Shown here in pieces: positions 33,885-43,339 of a DNA stretch of 64,000 bases (positions are counted from its first letter, which is position 1; each line of letters opens with the position of its first letter). The notes below the pieces were generated by a model. That model had not been told where the DNA came from. It did no database searches and was given only the letters and a program-made list of their open reading frames with translations. The position numbers were made by a program, and so were the translations under genes. The DNA is from an uncultured Eubacteriales bacterium (GTDB lineage: Bacteria > Bacillota > Clostridia > Oscillospirales > CAG-272), in contig CAKRZE010000008.1 in the NCBI GenBank assembly GCA_934432725.1, forward strand, positions 41,691 through 105,690. The letters run 5' to 3'.

Positions 33885-34418
33885 GGAAGCTGTTCTGCGC
33901 AGAGGGAGAAACGGAGACGGCAGGGATGCCTCCGGATGCCGGAGCGAAAAAGCAAAGGGCATTCGGGAAAATGCGCACGGCTCCGGAGGGAGCGGAGCGC
34001 TTATGGGAGATCGGACGCTGTGGGTCTTGCCGGACGGATTGGCAGAGCTTTTTTCTGCGGACTGCCGTCCGGTCATGCGCCTGCCGGCATGCGGTTTCCG
34101 CCTGTGTGGGGGAAGAGAGCCGGCTGCCGGGAAGGGTGAGCCTGCAGACAATGCGGAAACGGGCAGGACAGCAGATGACGCGGCGGTGCCGGCTTTGATG
34201 CTCCGGCTGCGGCGGGGGCTTCCTTGGACTCCGGCTCTTTCGGTTTGAATTGAATTTTTTCTACCTATTTATTATATATAATATCGGCAGGAGAACAGCT
34301 GTCCGGAGCCTTTGCGGTTGCCGGAGTCCCGAAGACCGCATTTCTGTGGATTTTGTGCTGCGGATGCAGGAAATGCGCTGCGTGCCGGCTCTGCATCGGC
34401 GGAAAAGGAGAGCGAGCA
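33885..34418. other. Gap with a weak promoter
   Basis: Mostly GC-rich without gene. TTGAAT (34250-34255), 17 bp and TATATA (34273-34278) may drive the following gene; the TATATAAT tract there is strikingly AT-rich. Confidence 0.4.
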
Positions 34419-34940
34419 ATGGAATTGACATGGAATTGTCTGCGCGACAGGACGGAGACTTGCCGGATCCTTATTTCGTATCCCGTGCTGTCCTGCGGAG
34501 AGGAGAAAAAAATATCCGGCGGCGTCCTGAAATTCAACCGCTTTTCGGAGGCGCTTGCGGGAAAAACCGCAGAAGGAGCCAAGGATGCATCTTCCCTTCG
34601 GACGGAGGGAGAAGGATATCTGCTGCACGACCGTTATATCAGCATTTTTCTTCGCACATTTCGATTTCAAAACGGAGCTTTGACCGGGTTATCGTGCGTT
34701 TCCTATAATATGGATTTGCGGTACGGTATAATTTTGCGCCTTTGCGACATGATAACAAGGGCGGGCATGCAAAAAGCGGCTTTGCATGGGAAAAAATTTC
34801 ATGGGTTTTATTTCAATGAAAAAGGTGTGCATTTATATATATGTAACTTCAAGCAAGAGGAGGCTGTGCATTGCCGCGTGTCGCAGTACGGGAAGTTTTT
34901 GCAGGAATTTAATGTCGATTATTCATATATGAAGATATAA
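34419..34940 (+). CDS. Soluble hypothetical protein
   Basis: 173 residues, no signal or membrane segment. ATG 34419 has AAAAGGAG 8 nt upstream. Begins MELTWNCLRDRTETCRILIS; internal YLLHDRYISIFLRTFRFQ and HGFYFNEKGVHLYICNF suggest a beta-rich fold, somewhat like DUF3298-type domains, but I cannot confirm it. The last 60 codons are AT-richer than neighbours. Stands alone between the unknown cluster and the V-ATPase operon. Confidence 0.6.
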   Translation: MELTWNCLRDRTETCRILISYPVLSCGEEKKISGGVLKFNRFSEALAGKTAEGAKDASSLRTEGEGYLLHDRYISIFLRTFRFQNGALTGLSCVSYNMDLRYGIILRLCDMITRAGMQKAALHGKKFHGFYFNEKGVHLYICNFKQEEAVHCRVSQYGKFLQEFNVDYSYMKI

Positions 34941-35049
34941 CCTGAACTGAACGGCAATTTCAAAGATTTCGGTGCATATGAAGGATGGGACGTTTTCATT
35001 ATGGTTTGTCGTCATTATGCCTTTTTTTGTAGGAAATGCGAAAAAACGC

Positions 35050-35078
35050 TTGAATTTCAAAAACGGATGTGCTATGAT
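35050..35078 (+). promoter_or_regulatory. Promoter of the V-ATPase operon
   Basis: TTGAAT (35050-35055), 17-bp spacer, TATGAT (35073-35078) with TGC extended -10. Confidence 0.8.
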
Positions 35079-35114
35079 AAAAATAAAATCAGTCGAAGAG
35101 GATGGTGAGATCGG

Positions 35115-35438
35115 TTGTCAAAAGAAGCGATTGAACAGGTCAGGGCTGCGGAAGAGCAGGCTGCCGCAATCAAAAAAGCCGCCGCACTTGCCGTAAAACA
35201 GCAGCTGGAGGAAGCGGAGGCTGCCGGAAAGAAAGCCTGTGCCGCAGCGGAAAAAGAGGCGGAGCGTCAGTCTGCCGAGCGAATGGAGGCAGCCAGAAGG
35301 GATGCCGAACGGTTGACGGAGGAACAGAAGCAAAGGGCACAGAAGGATGCCGCTTCGGTTTGCGCAAGGGCAGAGGAGAATATGGACGCCGCGGTCGGGC
35401 TGATCGTGGAAGGAGTCATGCGTTGTGGCAGTAAGTAA
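35115..35438 (+). CDS. ntpF: V-type ATPase subunit F/H (peripheral stalk)
   Basis: A 107-residue, almost wholly helical coiled-coil protein (SKEAIEQVRAAEEQAAAIKK, then Ala/Glu/Arg-rich repeats) that matches the peripheral-stalk partner of NtpE. Start is TTG at 35115 with GGTGAG upstream. It overlaps the start of ntpI by 14 nt. First gene of an operon ordered F-I-K-E-C-G-A-B-D, the order of the Enterococcus ntp operon. Confidence 0.85.
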   Translation: MSKEAIEQVRAAEEQAAAIKKAAALAVKQQLEEAEAAGKKACAAAEKEAERQSAERMEAARRDAERLTEEQKQRAQKDAASVCARAEENMDAAVGLIVEGVMRCGSK

Positions 35439-37383
35439 GATGAAAAAGCTTTCGCTGATTGCTCTGAAGCAGGACGCGGAGGCCGTGACCAATTTGCTGC
35501 TCCGGCTCTCCTGCGTGGAGGTCAGTGCGATTCCTGCCGGAGAGAGCGAACGGATCGGACAACCGTTTGAGCAGAGTGAAAAAGAGGCTGCTCTTCAGGC
35601 GGAGCTGAACCGGGTAGATGCTGCGATTCCTGTACTGGAGAGCTGCGCGGAGGGGAAGAAGCCCCTGTTTGCGCGCAGGCAGCCGGCTTCCTTCTCCGGC
35701 GTGGAGCGGGATACGCCCGATTTTACGCGCGCGCTTGAGGCGGCGGACAGAACCGCCCGGATTACGGCGCGGCTGAGCGAACTGCGGGCGGAAGAGATCC
35801 GGGATGCCGCGCGGATGGCTTCCCTGAAGCCGTGGATGCGGTATGATATGCCGTTTTCCGAGACGGAAACGAAAAGCACACAGCTTTTGTTCGGCACACT
35901 GCCCCTGACCCGGACGGTTGAGCATACGGTGGCGGAGATCAATGCGGATGACGGCACGCCGGACTGCGCGATAGAGGAGGTCTCCTCCGATGCGGTCTGC
36001 CGGTATGTCACGGTGCTTTGCAGCATCGACGATGACGCAGACATTCTGCCGGCGCTTGCGGCAATGGGCTTTGTAAGGCTGGATTTCTCCGGATATCGGG
36101 AGACGCCGCGCCGGGAGTATGCGCTTCTGGAAAAAGCGGCGGCGGACAGGCAGTCGGAGGAGGCAGCCCTGAAGGAGGAGCAAAAAACACTTGCCTCCGA
36201 GCTTCCGAAGCTGAAAGCGGCGAGCGATATTCTGCAAACCCGTCTCAACGGCATGGAGGCGCAGCGAAGAATGTGCTGCACCGAGGAAACCGTGGTGCTT
36301 TCCGGCTGGGTTCCCGCAGGAGCGGTGAAAAAGCTGGAAAAAGAGCTTGGGAACCTCACGTGCTGCTATGAGCTGACGGATCCGATGGAGGAGGACGATC
36401 CTCCGGTGCTTCTGGTGAACAAAAAGAATCTGGACCCGTTTGAAATGGTGATCGGGCTGTATTCCCTGCCAAAGTACGGGACCTTTGATCCGACATTTAT
36501 CATGAGCATCTTCTATTTCATCATTTTCGGGCTGATGCTCGCGGATGTCGTGTACGGACTGCTCCTGACGGTCGGCTGCTTCCTCGCCCTGAAGCTGATG
36601 GACCTGCGCGGCGGAACGGCGCGGCTGGTCAAGCTGTTCGGAATCTGCGGAATCTCCTGTATGCTGGCAGGCGTGCTGTTCGGGAGCTATTTCGGCGACT
36701 TTATTACGGTCTTTCAGGAGAAAATGCTGGGCATTGAAAACCCGGTAAGGCTTGCGATTCTGTTTGATCCGGTGCAGGACCCGATCTCCTTCCTGATCCT
36801 TTCTCTTGCGGTGGGCGCAGTCCATCTTCTGGTCGGAATGGGGATCAAAGCGTATGTGCTGATCAGAACCGGGCATCCGTGGGCTGCCGTGTTTGATGTC
36901 GGCAGCTGGTATATCCTGTTTGCCGGAATCGGACTGTATTTTGTCAGCAGCACGGTCGGAATGGCTGTCGCGGGGCTTGGCGCCCTGATGCTGATCGCTT
37001 CGCAGGGCAGGGAAAAGAAGGGCTTTTTCGGAAAACTGTTCGGCGGCGTTCTCAGCCTTTACGATATTGTCAATTATGTGGCTGACCTGCTTTCCTACTC
37101 CCGCATCATGGCGCTCGGCATGTCAAGTGCGGTGATTGCAAGCGTCATCAATATTATTTCAACGCTGAAGGGTCCTACGGTCGGCGGGTATATTATGATG
37201 ATCGTTGTTGTGATTTTCGGCAATGTTGTGAATCTTGCCATCAATCTGCTCGGCTCGTTTGTGCATGCAAGCCGACTGCAGTATATTGAATTTTTCGGAA
37301 AATTCTATGAGAGCGGCGGCAGAGCCTTTGATCCGGTTGTTCCCGCGTCCCGTTATACGGCGCTGGATGATACAAATCTTTGA
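35425..37383 (+). CDS. ntpI: V-type ATPase subunit I
   Basis: 652 residues, the stator membrane subunit. Residues 1-330 are the cytosolic part that binds the stalks; from about 335 come seven or eight helices (TFDPTFIMSIFYFIIFGLML, DVVYGLLLTVGCFL, LSYSRIMALGMSSAVIA, the last with the key Arg that faces the rotor Glu). Start is GTG 35425, 9 nt after AAGGAG. Complete for the family. Confidence 0.94.
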   Translation: MAVSKMKKLSLIALKQDAEAVTNLLLRLSCVEVSAIPAGESERIGQPFEQSEKEAALQAELNRVDAAIPVLESCAEGKKPLFARRQPASFSGVERDTPDFTRALEAADRTARITARLSELRAEEIRDAARMASLKPWMRYDMPFSETETKSTQLLFGTLPLTRTVEHTVAEINADDGTPDCAIEEVSSDAVCRYVTVLCSIDDDADILPALAAMGFVRLDFSGYRETPRREYALLEKAAADRQSEEAALKEEQKTLASELPKLKAASDILQTRLNGMEAQRRMCCTEETVVLSGWVPAGAVKKLEKELGNLTCCYELTDPMEEDDPPVLLVNKKNLDPFEMVIGLYSLPKYGTFDPTFIMSIFYFIIFGLMLADVVYGLLLTVGCFLALKLMDLRGGTARLVKLFGICGISCMLAGVLFGSYFGDFITVFQEKMLGIENPVRLAILFDPVQDPISFLILSLAVGAVHLLVGMGIKAYVLIRTGHPWAAVFDVGSWYILFAGIGLYFVSSTVGMAVAGLGALMLIASQGREKKGFFGKLFGGVLSLYDIVNYVADLLSYSRIMALGMSSAVIASVINIISTLKGPTVGGYIMMIVVVIFGNVVNLAINLLGSFVHASRLQYIEFFGKFYESGGRAFDPVVPASRYTALDDTNL

Positions 37384-37411
37384 TGAACTGATATACGGAG
37401 GATTAAAAATT

Positions 37412-37903
37412 ATGGGTACGTTTATTGCTTCGCTTTTCAACGGTGTCAACCTTGCGCTGCTCGGGGCGTTTCTTGCCGCGGGTCTTGCCGGATGGGGTTC
37501 CGCAAAGGGAGTCGGCATGGTCGGACAGGCAGGCTCCGGTCTTCTGACGGAGGATCCGTCGGCATTCGGATCCGTTCTGCTTCTGGAGGCGCTTCCGGGT
37601 ACACAGGGTATTTACGGTCTGATTACGGCTTTCATGATCATGATCAAGATCAACCTGTTCGGATCGCTGATGGAGCTGACGGTGCAGCAGGGCGCATACT
37701 TCCTTCTTGCTTCTCTGCCGGTGGCTCTGATCGGTCTGATTTCCGCACAGCATCAGGCAAAGGTTGCGGTGTCCGGCATTCATCTGATCGCAAAGCACAA
37801 GGGCGAGGTCGGTAAGGCGATCACGTCTGCCGCACTGGTTGAAACCTATGCGATCTTTGCACTGCTTGTTTCCCTGCTTCTGATTATCAAAGCGCCTGTG
37901 TAA
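37412..37903 (+). CDS. ntpK: V-type ATPase subunit K, Na+-binding type
   Basis: 163-residue rotor-ring proteolipid with four helices. The ion site known from Enterococcus NtpK (L61, T64, Q65, Q110, E139) is matched by L61, T64 and Q65 in EALPGTQGIYG, Q115 in QAKVA and E144 in LVETYAI, the last two shifted by the same 5-residue offset. This argues for Na+ rather than H+ coupling. ATG 37412 has CGGAGGATTAAAAATT upstream. Confidence 0.95.
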   Translation: MGTFIASLFNGVNLALLGAFLAAGLAGWGSAKGVGMVGQAGSGLLTEDPSAFGSVLLLEALPGTQGIYGLITAFMIMIKINLFGSLMELTVQQGAYFLLASLPVALIGLISAQHQAKVAVSGIHLIAKHKGEVGKAITSAALVETYAIFALLVSLLLIIKAPV

Positions 37904-37917
37904 AAGGAGGGTCCGAG

Positions 37918-38577
37918 ATGACAGGACTCGAAAAAATAACCGAACGCATTCTCTCCGATGCACGGGCCTATGAGGCAAACGCTCTGGAGGCTGCCGGGCA
38001 CGATGCCGCAGAGATTGCGGACAGCTATAAAAGCCGCGCCGCCTTCATTCTGGCGGACTCCAAAAGCCGTTCGGAAAAAGCGGCGGAGAGCATCCGGCTC
38101 CGTGCCGCCTCCTCCTGTGAGGTCGCCGGGAGAAACATTCTGACGGAAGCGAAGAGCACTCTGGTGGATCGTGCATACCGTCTTGCGGAGGAACGCCTCT
38201 GTACCATGCCGCGTGAGGAGTATCTGTCCTTTCTGACGGAACTTCTGACTGGCGCGGTCCGGGAGAACCTGAAAAACGAGGCTTCGCTTCAGGAATACTA
38301 CCGGAGCGGGGAGCTTGCGGCTGTGTCCGAATACAGTGTGCTTTTGAATGCGAAAGACCGGGAGACGCTGGGAGAGGCGCTGCTTGCGTCGGCTTCCGCC
38401 GCACTTTCCGGCTGCGGAAAAGCTCTGACGCTTTCGGAGGAAACCGTGTCGGCGCGGGGCGGATTTGTTCTGCGGTGTGCCGATGTGGAAATTGACTGTA
38501 CCGTAGAGATGCTGCTGCGCGCGGTGCGCGGAGAAACGGAGCATCAGGTGTACCGCACACTTTTCGGCAATGTGTAA
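37918..38577 (+). CDS. ntpE: V-type ATPase subunit E
   Basis: 219 residues of the peripheral stalk: an N-terminal helical half rich in Ala and Glu (TGLEKITERILSDARAYEAN) and a C-terminal globular half ending VEIDCTVEMLLRAVRGETEH, which is conserved in subunit E. ATG 37918, 14 nt after ntpK, with AAAGGAGGGTCCGAG in front. Confidence 0.9.
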   Translation: MTGLEKITERILSDARAYEANALEAAGHDAAEIADSYKSRAAFILADSKSRSEKAAESIRLRAASSCEVAGRNILTEAKSTLVDRAYRLAEERLCTMPREEYLSFLTELLTGAVRENLKNEASLQEYYRSGELAAVSEYSVLLNAKDRETLGEALLASASAALSGCGKALTLSEETVSARGGFVLRCADVEIDCTVEMLLRAVRGETEHQVYRTLFGNV

Positions 38578-38612
38578 CCGGCGGAATGAGATCGGGAAAG
38601 GCAGGATGACGT

Positions 38613-39650
38613 ATGGGAAATAAACCGCGCAAGCCGGACAGAGACGCATATATCTACGCATCTGCGCGCCTGCATGCCGTCGGCAATGCAATTCCGGACG
38701 CCGCGCAGTACCGGCGTATGGCAGATGCCGCAGGAATGCAGGAGCTGTACCGTCTGATGGAAGAGGCGGGGGTTTCTTTCCGGGGGGAGGAATCCGAAAA
38801 CGAAGAGACTTGTTTACAGAGGATCCTTTCGGATGCCTTCGGGCTGGTGGATGAAATTGTGCCGGACAGGCAGCTGTTTGACTTTTTCCGGTATCCGTAT
38901 GACTGCCATAACATCAAATCCGCGCTCAAGGCACGGTTCCGGATGGCGGACGGCGGATATGAAGCGCGTGCGGGTGCACTGATGCTTCCCTGCGGAACGC
39001 TTGCGCCGGATAGGGTCATAGAGGCTGTAAAGGAAAACCGGTTCGATCTGTTTCCGGAACATATGAAACAGGCGGCAGCCGAGGCTGCAGAGTCGTATGC
39101 AAAGACCTCCGATCCGCAGCTGATTGACGTTTATCTGGATCGCGCCTGCTACCGCGATATGGAGGCATCTGCCGCAGGATATCGGAGCGGCTTTTTTCGG
39201 GAGCTGGCTGCGATGCGGGAGGATGTGACCAATCTTCAGATCTGCGTCCGGCTTCTCCGCATGGGCTGCACCGGGAAGGCGGAAAAATTCAGATTGGCTT
39301 GTGTGCCCGCCGGAAAGCTGGAGCATGGGCTGTTCCATGAGGCGCTTTGCATGGAGGCGCGGAAGGGAATCGCATTTCTTTCCGAGCGGCTTTCTCTGAC
39401 GGAGGCATATTCCCCGGTGGGCGAGGTGCTTGCAAGGGAGACGTTCAAGCCGGCAGAGCTGGAAAAGGTCTGCGAGGCATGCTGTACGGCATTTGTCCGC
39501 AGCTCCTGCCGCGATGTCCTGTACGGTCCGGAGGTCGCGGCGGAATATCTGACCGAGCGGGAACGGGAAGTGAAGAATCTGCGGATTATTCTGTCCGGAA
39601 AGCATGCCGGGGCTTCGGCTGAAACAATCAGGGAAAGGCTGAGGGACTGA
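38613..39650 (+). CDS. ntpC: V-type ATPase subunit C (central-stalk collar)
   Basis: 345 residues, entirely helical, matching the vATP-synt_AC39 family that links rotor ring and central shaft: begins with DRDAYIYASARLHAVG, has LFDFFRYPYDCHNIKSALKA and ends with EREVKNLRIILSGKHAG. ATG 38613 with GGGAAAGGCAGG upstream. Confidence 0.92.
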   Translation: MGNKPRKPDRDAYIYASARLHAVGNAIPDAAQYRRMADAAGMQELYRLMEEAGVSFRGEESENEETCLQRILSDAFGLVDEIVPDRQLFDFFRYPYDCHNIKSALKARFRMADGGYEARAGALMLPCGTLAPDRVIEAVKENRFDLFPEHMKQAAAEAAESYAKTSDPQLIDVYLDRACYRDMEASAAGYRSGFFRELAAMREDVTNLQICVRLLRMGCTGKAEKFRLACVPAGKLEHGLFHEALCMEARKGIAFLSERLSLTEAYSPVGEVLARETFKPAELEKVCEACCTAFVRSSCRDVLYGPEVAAEYLTEREREVKNLRIILSGKHAGASAETIRERLRD

Positions 39651-39655
39651 AGGTC

Positions 39656-39970
39656 ATGTATAAAATCGGAATGATCGGAGATAAGGACAGCGTGATCGGC
39701 TTTATGGCAGTCGGGTTTGCTGTTTTTGAGGCGGGAACTCCGCTGGAGGGCGCACAGGCACTGAGAAGGATGGCAGGCGAGGGCTATGCGATCATTTTTG
39801 TGACGGAGTCGCTTGCCGTTGAGATCGAAGATGAAATTGCGCGGTATAAAAACAGTCCGCTTCCGGCAATTATTGTGTTGCCCGGAAAGGAAGGCTCAAC
39901 GGGGTACGGTATGAATAACGTCAGACGCTCCGTGGAGCGTGCCGTGGGCGCGGATATTCTGTTCAAGTAA
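39656..39970 (+). CDS. ntpG: V-type ATPase subunit F (NtpG)
   Basis: 104 residues. YKIGMIGDKDSVIGFMAVGF at the start and a Gly/Ala-rich C-terminus are diagnostic of subunit F, a small regulator on the central shaft. ATG 39656 lies 6 nt after the ntpC stop. Confidence 0.93.
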   Translation: MYKIGMIGDKDSVIGFMAVGFAVFEAGTPLEGAQALRRMAGEGYAIIFVTESLAVEIEDEIARYKNSPLPAIIVLPGKEGSTGYGMNNVRRSVERAVGADILFK

Positions 39971-40100
39971 GCGCGCGAAAGGGCATGCCTTGTGCAGGGG
40001 AGCGGCAGGGCATTTTGCCTGCGCCCCGCTGCGGCCGGAAGAGAAATTTCGTCCGACGCGGGCTGCATGGCCGGGATGCCTGCGTTCAATAAGAAAATCG

Positions 40101-40151
40101 GAAAGGAGGCTGTCCGCCGCGGGATTCGGGGCGGAAGAGCCGTAAAAGCAG
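40101..40151 (+). promoter_or_regulatory. Stem-loop between Shine-Dalgarno and start of ntpA
   Basis: GAAAGGA (40101-40107); stem of GGCT (40108-40111) and CCGCC (40114-40118) pairing with GGCGG (40130-40134) and AGCC (40138-40141); then 10 nt to ATG 40152. No closer ribosome site exists. A longer stem than elsewhere, same geometry. Confidence 0.65.
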
Positions 40152-41933
40152 ATGATAGAAGGAAAAATCGTCAAGATATCCGGTCCGCTGATTATTGCGG
40201 AGGGAATGCGGGAAGCGAACATGTTTGACGTGGTTCGTGTCGGTCCGCAGAAGCTGATCGGTGAAATTATCGAAATGCACGGGGACCGCGCTTCCATTCA
40301 GGTGTATGAGGAGACTGCCGGAATCGGGCGCGGGGATGTTGTGGTCTCCACCGGGGCGCCGCTTTCCGTGGAGCTCGGTCCCGGACTGATTACCAATATT
40401 TACGACGGTATTCAGCGCCCGCTTGTCAAGCTGCGTGAGAAATCCGGTCCGAACCTGCTGCGCGGCGTGGAGGAGTTTGCACTGGACCGCACGGCGGTCT
40501 GGCACTTTGAAGCCTGTGCGAAGGTCGGAGAGCCGGTGCAGAGCGGAGATATTCTGGGGTATGTCAACGAAACCGAGGTCGTCCGGCATAAAATTCTGGT
40601 TCCGCCGCGCGTGAAGGGCACACTGGAGGCGCTGGAATCCGGGGACTATACGGTTGATCAGGTGATCGGACGGATTGCGGGCGAAAAGGGACAGTCCTAT
40701 GAGGTCCGGCTGATGCAGAAGTGGCCGGTCCGTGTGGCGCGTCCCTATGCGGAAAAGCTGCCGCCGAGCGTGCCGATGATCACCGGACAGCGCACGATTG
40801 ATGCGCTTTTCCCGATTGCAAAGGGAGGAACTGCCTGCATTCCGGGACCGTTCGGCTCCGGAAAAACGGTGACGCAGCATCAGCTTGCAAAATGGTCGGA
40901 TGTGGATATCGTGATTTACGTCGGCTGCGGTGAGCGCGGCAACGAGATGACCGATGTTCTGCAGGAATTTCCGGAGCTGAAGGACCCGCGCTCCGGCTAT
41001 TCTCTGATGAAACGCACCGTTTTGATCGCGAACACCTCCGATATGCCAGTGGCAGCGCGTGAGGCATCGATTTACACGGGCATTACGATCGCGGAGTATT
41101 ACCGGGATATGGGGTATTCCGTGGCGGTGATTGCCGACTCCACCTCCCGCTGGGCGGAGGCACTGCGTGAAATGTCCGGCAGACTGGAGGAAATGCCCGG
41201 TGAGGAGGGCTATCCCGCTTACCTGACCTCCCGTCTTGCACAGTTCTATGAGCGTGCCGGAACCGTCATCTGCCTTGGCGGAGACAAGCGGCAGGGCTCC
41301 CTTTCCGCCATCGGCGCGGTATCCCCGCAGGGCGGAGATCTGTCCGAGCCGGTCACACAGGCAACGCTTCGTATTGTCAAGGTGTTCTGGGGGCTGGAGG
41401 CTACACTTGCATACCGCAGGCATTTCCCGGCAATCAACTGGCTGAACTCCTATTCTCTGTACCAGAACCGGCTGGAGCCGTGGTTTTCTGCGAACGTGGC
41501 AAAGGATTGGAAGGAAACGATGGGCGAGCTGATGCGGCTTCTGCAAAAGGAGTCCGAGCTGGATGAGATTGTCAAGCTGGTGGGCGTGGATGCGCTGTCA
41601 AACGAGGACCGTCTGACGCTGGAGGTTGCCCGATCCGTCCGGGAGGACTTTTTGCAGCAGGATTCCTTCTCTGCCGATGATACCTATACGGCGCTGCCCA
41701 AGCAGTATGCACTGGCAAAGCTGATTCTTTCCTTCCGCGACAAGGCGTGGAAGGCTCTGTCGGTAAACGGCGCGGATATCGAAAAGGTTTCCGCTCTGCC
41801 GGTCCGCGAGAAGATCGGCCGTGCCAAGAATGCCAATGCGCAAACGTATCCGGAGATATATGAGGCAATCGAAAAGGAGATCGATGAGCAGCTGGCGGCG
41901 GTTTGTGATGAAAAAGAGGTGAGTGAGCTTTGA
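40152..41933 (+). CDS. ntpA: V-type ATPase catalytic subunit A
   Basis: 593 residues, the ATP-hydrolysing subunit. N-terminal beta barrel (EGKIVKISGPLIIAEGM), Walker A GPFGSGKT near residue 232, the A-subunit insertion before it, Walker B region VAVIADSTSRWAEALRE, and the C-terminal helical domain. Preceded by a 181-nt gap, the only sizeable gap in the operon, holding the SD-hairpin arrangement. Confidence 0.98.
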   Translation: MIEGKIVKISGPLIIAEGMREANMFDVVRVGPQKLIGEIIEMHGDRASIQVYEETAGIGRGDVVVSTGAPLSVELGPGLITNIYDGIQRPLVKLREKSGPNLLRGVEEFALDRTAVWHFEACAKVGEPVQSGDILGYVNETEVVRHKILVPPRVKGTLEALESGDYTVDQVIGRIAGEKGQSYEVRLMQKWPVRVARPYAEKLPPSVPMITGQRTIDALFPIAKGGTACIPGPFGSGKTVTQHQLAKWSDVDIVIYVGCGERGNEMTDVLQEFPELKDPRSGYSLMKRTVLIANTSDMPVAAREASIYTGITIAEYYRDMGYSVAVIADSTSRWAEALREMSGRLEEMPGEEGYPAYLTSRLAQFYERAGTVICLGGDKRQGSLSAIGAVSPQGGDLSEPVTQATLRIVKVFWGLEATLAYRRHFPAINWLNSYSLYQNRLEPWFSANVAKDWKETMGELMRLLQKESELDEIVKLVGVDALSNEDRLTLEVARSVREDFLQQDSFSADDTYTALPKQYALAKLILSFRDKAWKALSVNGADIEKVSALPVREKIGRAKNANAQTYPEIYEAIEKEIDEQLAAVCDEKEVSEL

Positions 41934-43321
41934 TCCGTTCGTATAAAACGATTCAGGAGGTCGCCGGACCTCTGATGCTGGTTAAGCAGGTGGAAAATGT
42001 CAAGTATGATGAGCTTGGCGAAATTGAGCTTCCAAACGGAGAGCTTCGCCGCTGCCGCGTGCTGGAGGTAAACGGTTCTTCCGTACTGGTGCAGCTGTTT
42101 GAAAATGCTGCCGGACTCAACCTGTCCGAGAGCAAGGTCCGCTTTCTCGGACACGGCGTTCAGCTCGGCGTCTGTCCCGAGATGCTGGGCAGAGTGTTTA
42201 ACGGAATGGGAGAAACGATTGACAACGGTCCCCGCCTGATTCCGGAAAAATTTGAGGATATCAACGGTACGCCGATCAATCCGTCCGCGCGCCGGTATCC
42301 CTCTGAGTTTATTCAGACGGGCATTTCGACCATTGACGGACTGAACACGCTGGTACGCGGTCAGAAGCTGCCGATCTTTTCCTGCTCCGGACTGCCGCAT
42401 GCGGATTTTGCCGCACAGATTGCACGGCAGGCGAAGGTGCGCGGCTCCGATTCCAAATTCGCCGTTGTCTTTGCCGCAATCGGAATCACGTATGAGGAAG
42501 CCGATTTCTTCATTTCGGACTTCAGAAAAACCGGTGCGATTGACCGCACGGTGCTGTTTATCAACCTCGCTTCCGATTCCGCCATTGAACGGATTACAAC
42601 GCCGCGTATGGCGCTGACTGCGGCGGAATATCTGGCGTTTGAGCAGAATATGCACGTTTTGGTCATCATGACCGATATCACGAATTATGCAGAGGCTTTG
42701 CGTGAGGTTTCCGCCGCACGCAAGGAGGTTCCCGGAAGACGCGGTTATCCCGGCTATCTGTATACCGACCTTGCCACAATGTATGAGCGTGCGGGAAGAA
42801 AGATCACCTCGGAGGGGTCCATTACGATGATCCCGATTCTGACGATGCCGGAGGATGATAAAACACATCCGATCCCCGACCTGACCGGATATATCACCGA
42901 GGGTCAGATCATTCTGTCCCGCGATCTGTACCGTAAGGGAATCCTGCCGCCGGTCGATGTGCTGCCCTCCCTGTCCCGTCTGAAGGATAAGGGAATCGGC
43001 GCCGGGAAGACGCGTGAGGATCACGCAAATGTGATGAACCAGCTCTTTTCCAACTATGCGCGCGGCAAGGAAGCCAAGGAGCTGATGGTGGTTCTCGGAG
43101 AGGCTGCTCTGACTCCGATGGACCGGCTGTACGCGAAATTCGCGGATGAATTTGAGGCGCAGTACGTGAATCAGGGCTTCCAGGAAAACCGCTCCATCGA
43201 AGAAACGCTGGATCTCGGCTGGAGGCTGCTCTCCATCTTCCCGAAGAGCGAGCTGAAGCGGATTAAGCCTGAATTTATTGAAAAATACTATCCGGACGAC
43301 AGTAAAAAGTCTGAATCATAA
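41930..43321 (+). CDS. ntpB: V-type ATPase regulatory subunit B
   Basis: 463 residues. Noncatalytic nucleotide-binding subunit: RSYKTIQEVAGPLMLVKQVE at the start, SGLPHADFAAQIARQA in place of a Walker A, and the YTDLATMYERAGR motif. TTG at 41930 overlaps the ntpA stop (TTGA), with GAGGTGAG upstream, giving tight coupling of the A and B subunits. Confidence 0.97.
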   Translation: MIRSYKTIQEVAGPLMLVKQVENVKYDELGEIELPNGELRRCRVLEVNGSSVLVQLFENAAGLNLSESKVRFLGHGVQLGVCPEMLGRVFNGMGETIDNGPRLIPEKFEDINGTPINPSARRYPSEFIQTGISTIDGLNTLVRGQKLPIFSCSGLPHADFAAQIARQAKVRGSDSKFAVVFAAIGITYEEADFFISDFRKTGAIDRTVLFINLASDSAIERITTPRMALTAAEYLAFEQNMHVLVIMTDITNYAEALREVSAARKEVPGRRGYPGYLYTDLATMYERAGRKITSEGSITMIPILTMPEDDKTHPIPDLTGYITEGQIILSRDLYRKGILPPVDVLPSLSRLKDKGIGAGKTREDHANVMNQLFSNYARGKEAKELMVVLGEAALTPMDRLYAKFADEFEAQYVNQGFQENRSIEETLDLGWRLLSIFPKSELKRIKPEFIEKYYPDDSKKSES

Positions 43322-43339
43322 GGAAAGGATGCACGGCAC

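Noticed and set aside
34972..35196. 74-codon frame before ntpF
   Set aside because: It contains the V-ATPase promoter and ntpF start in another frame, and has no ribosome site.
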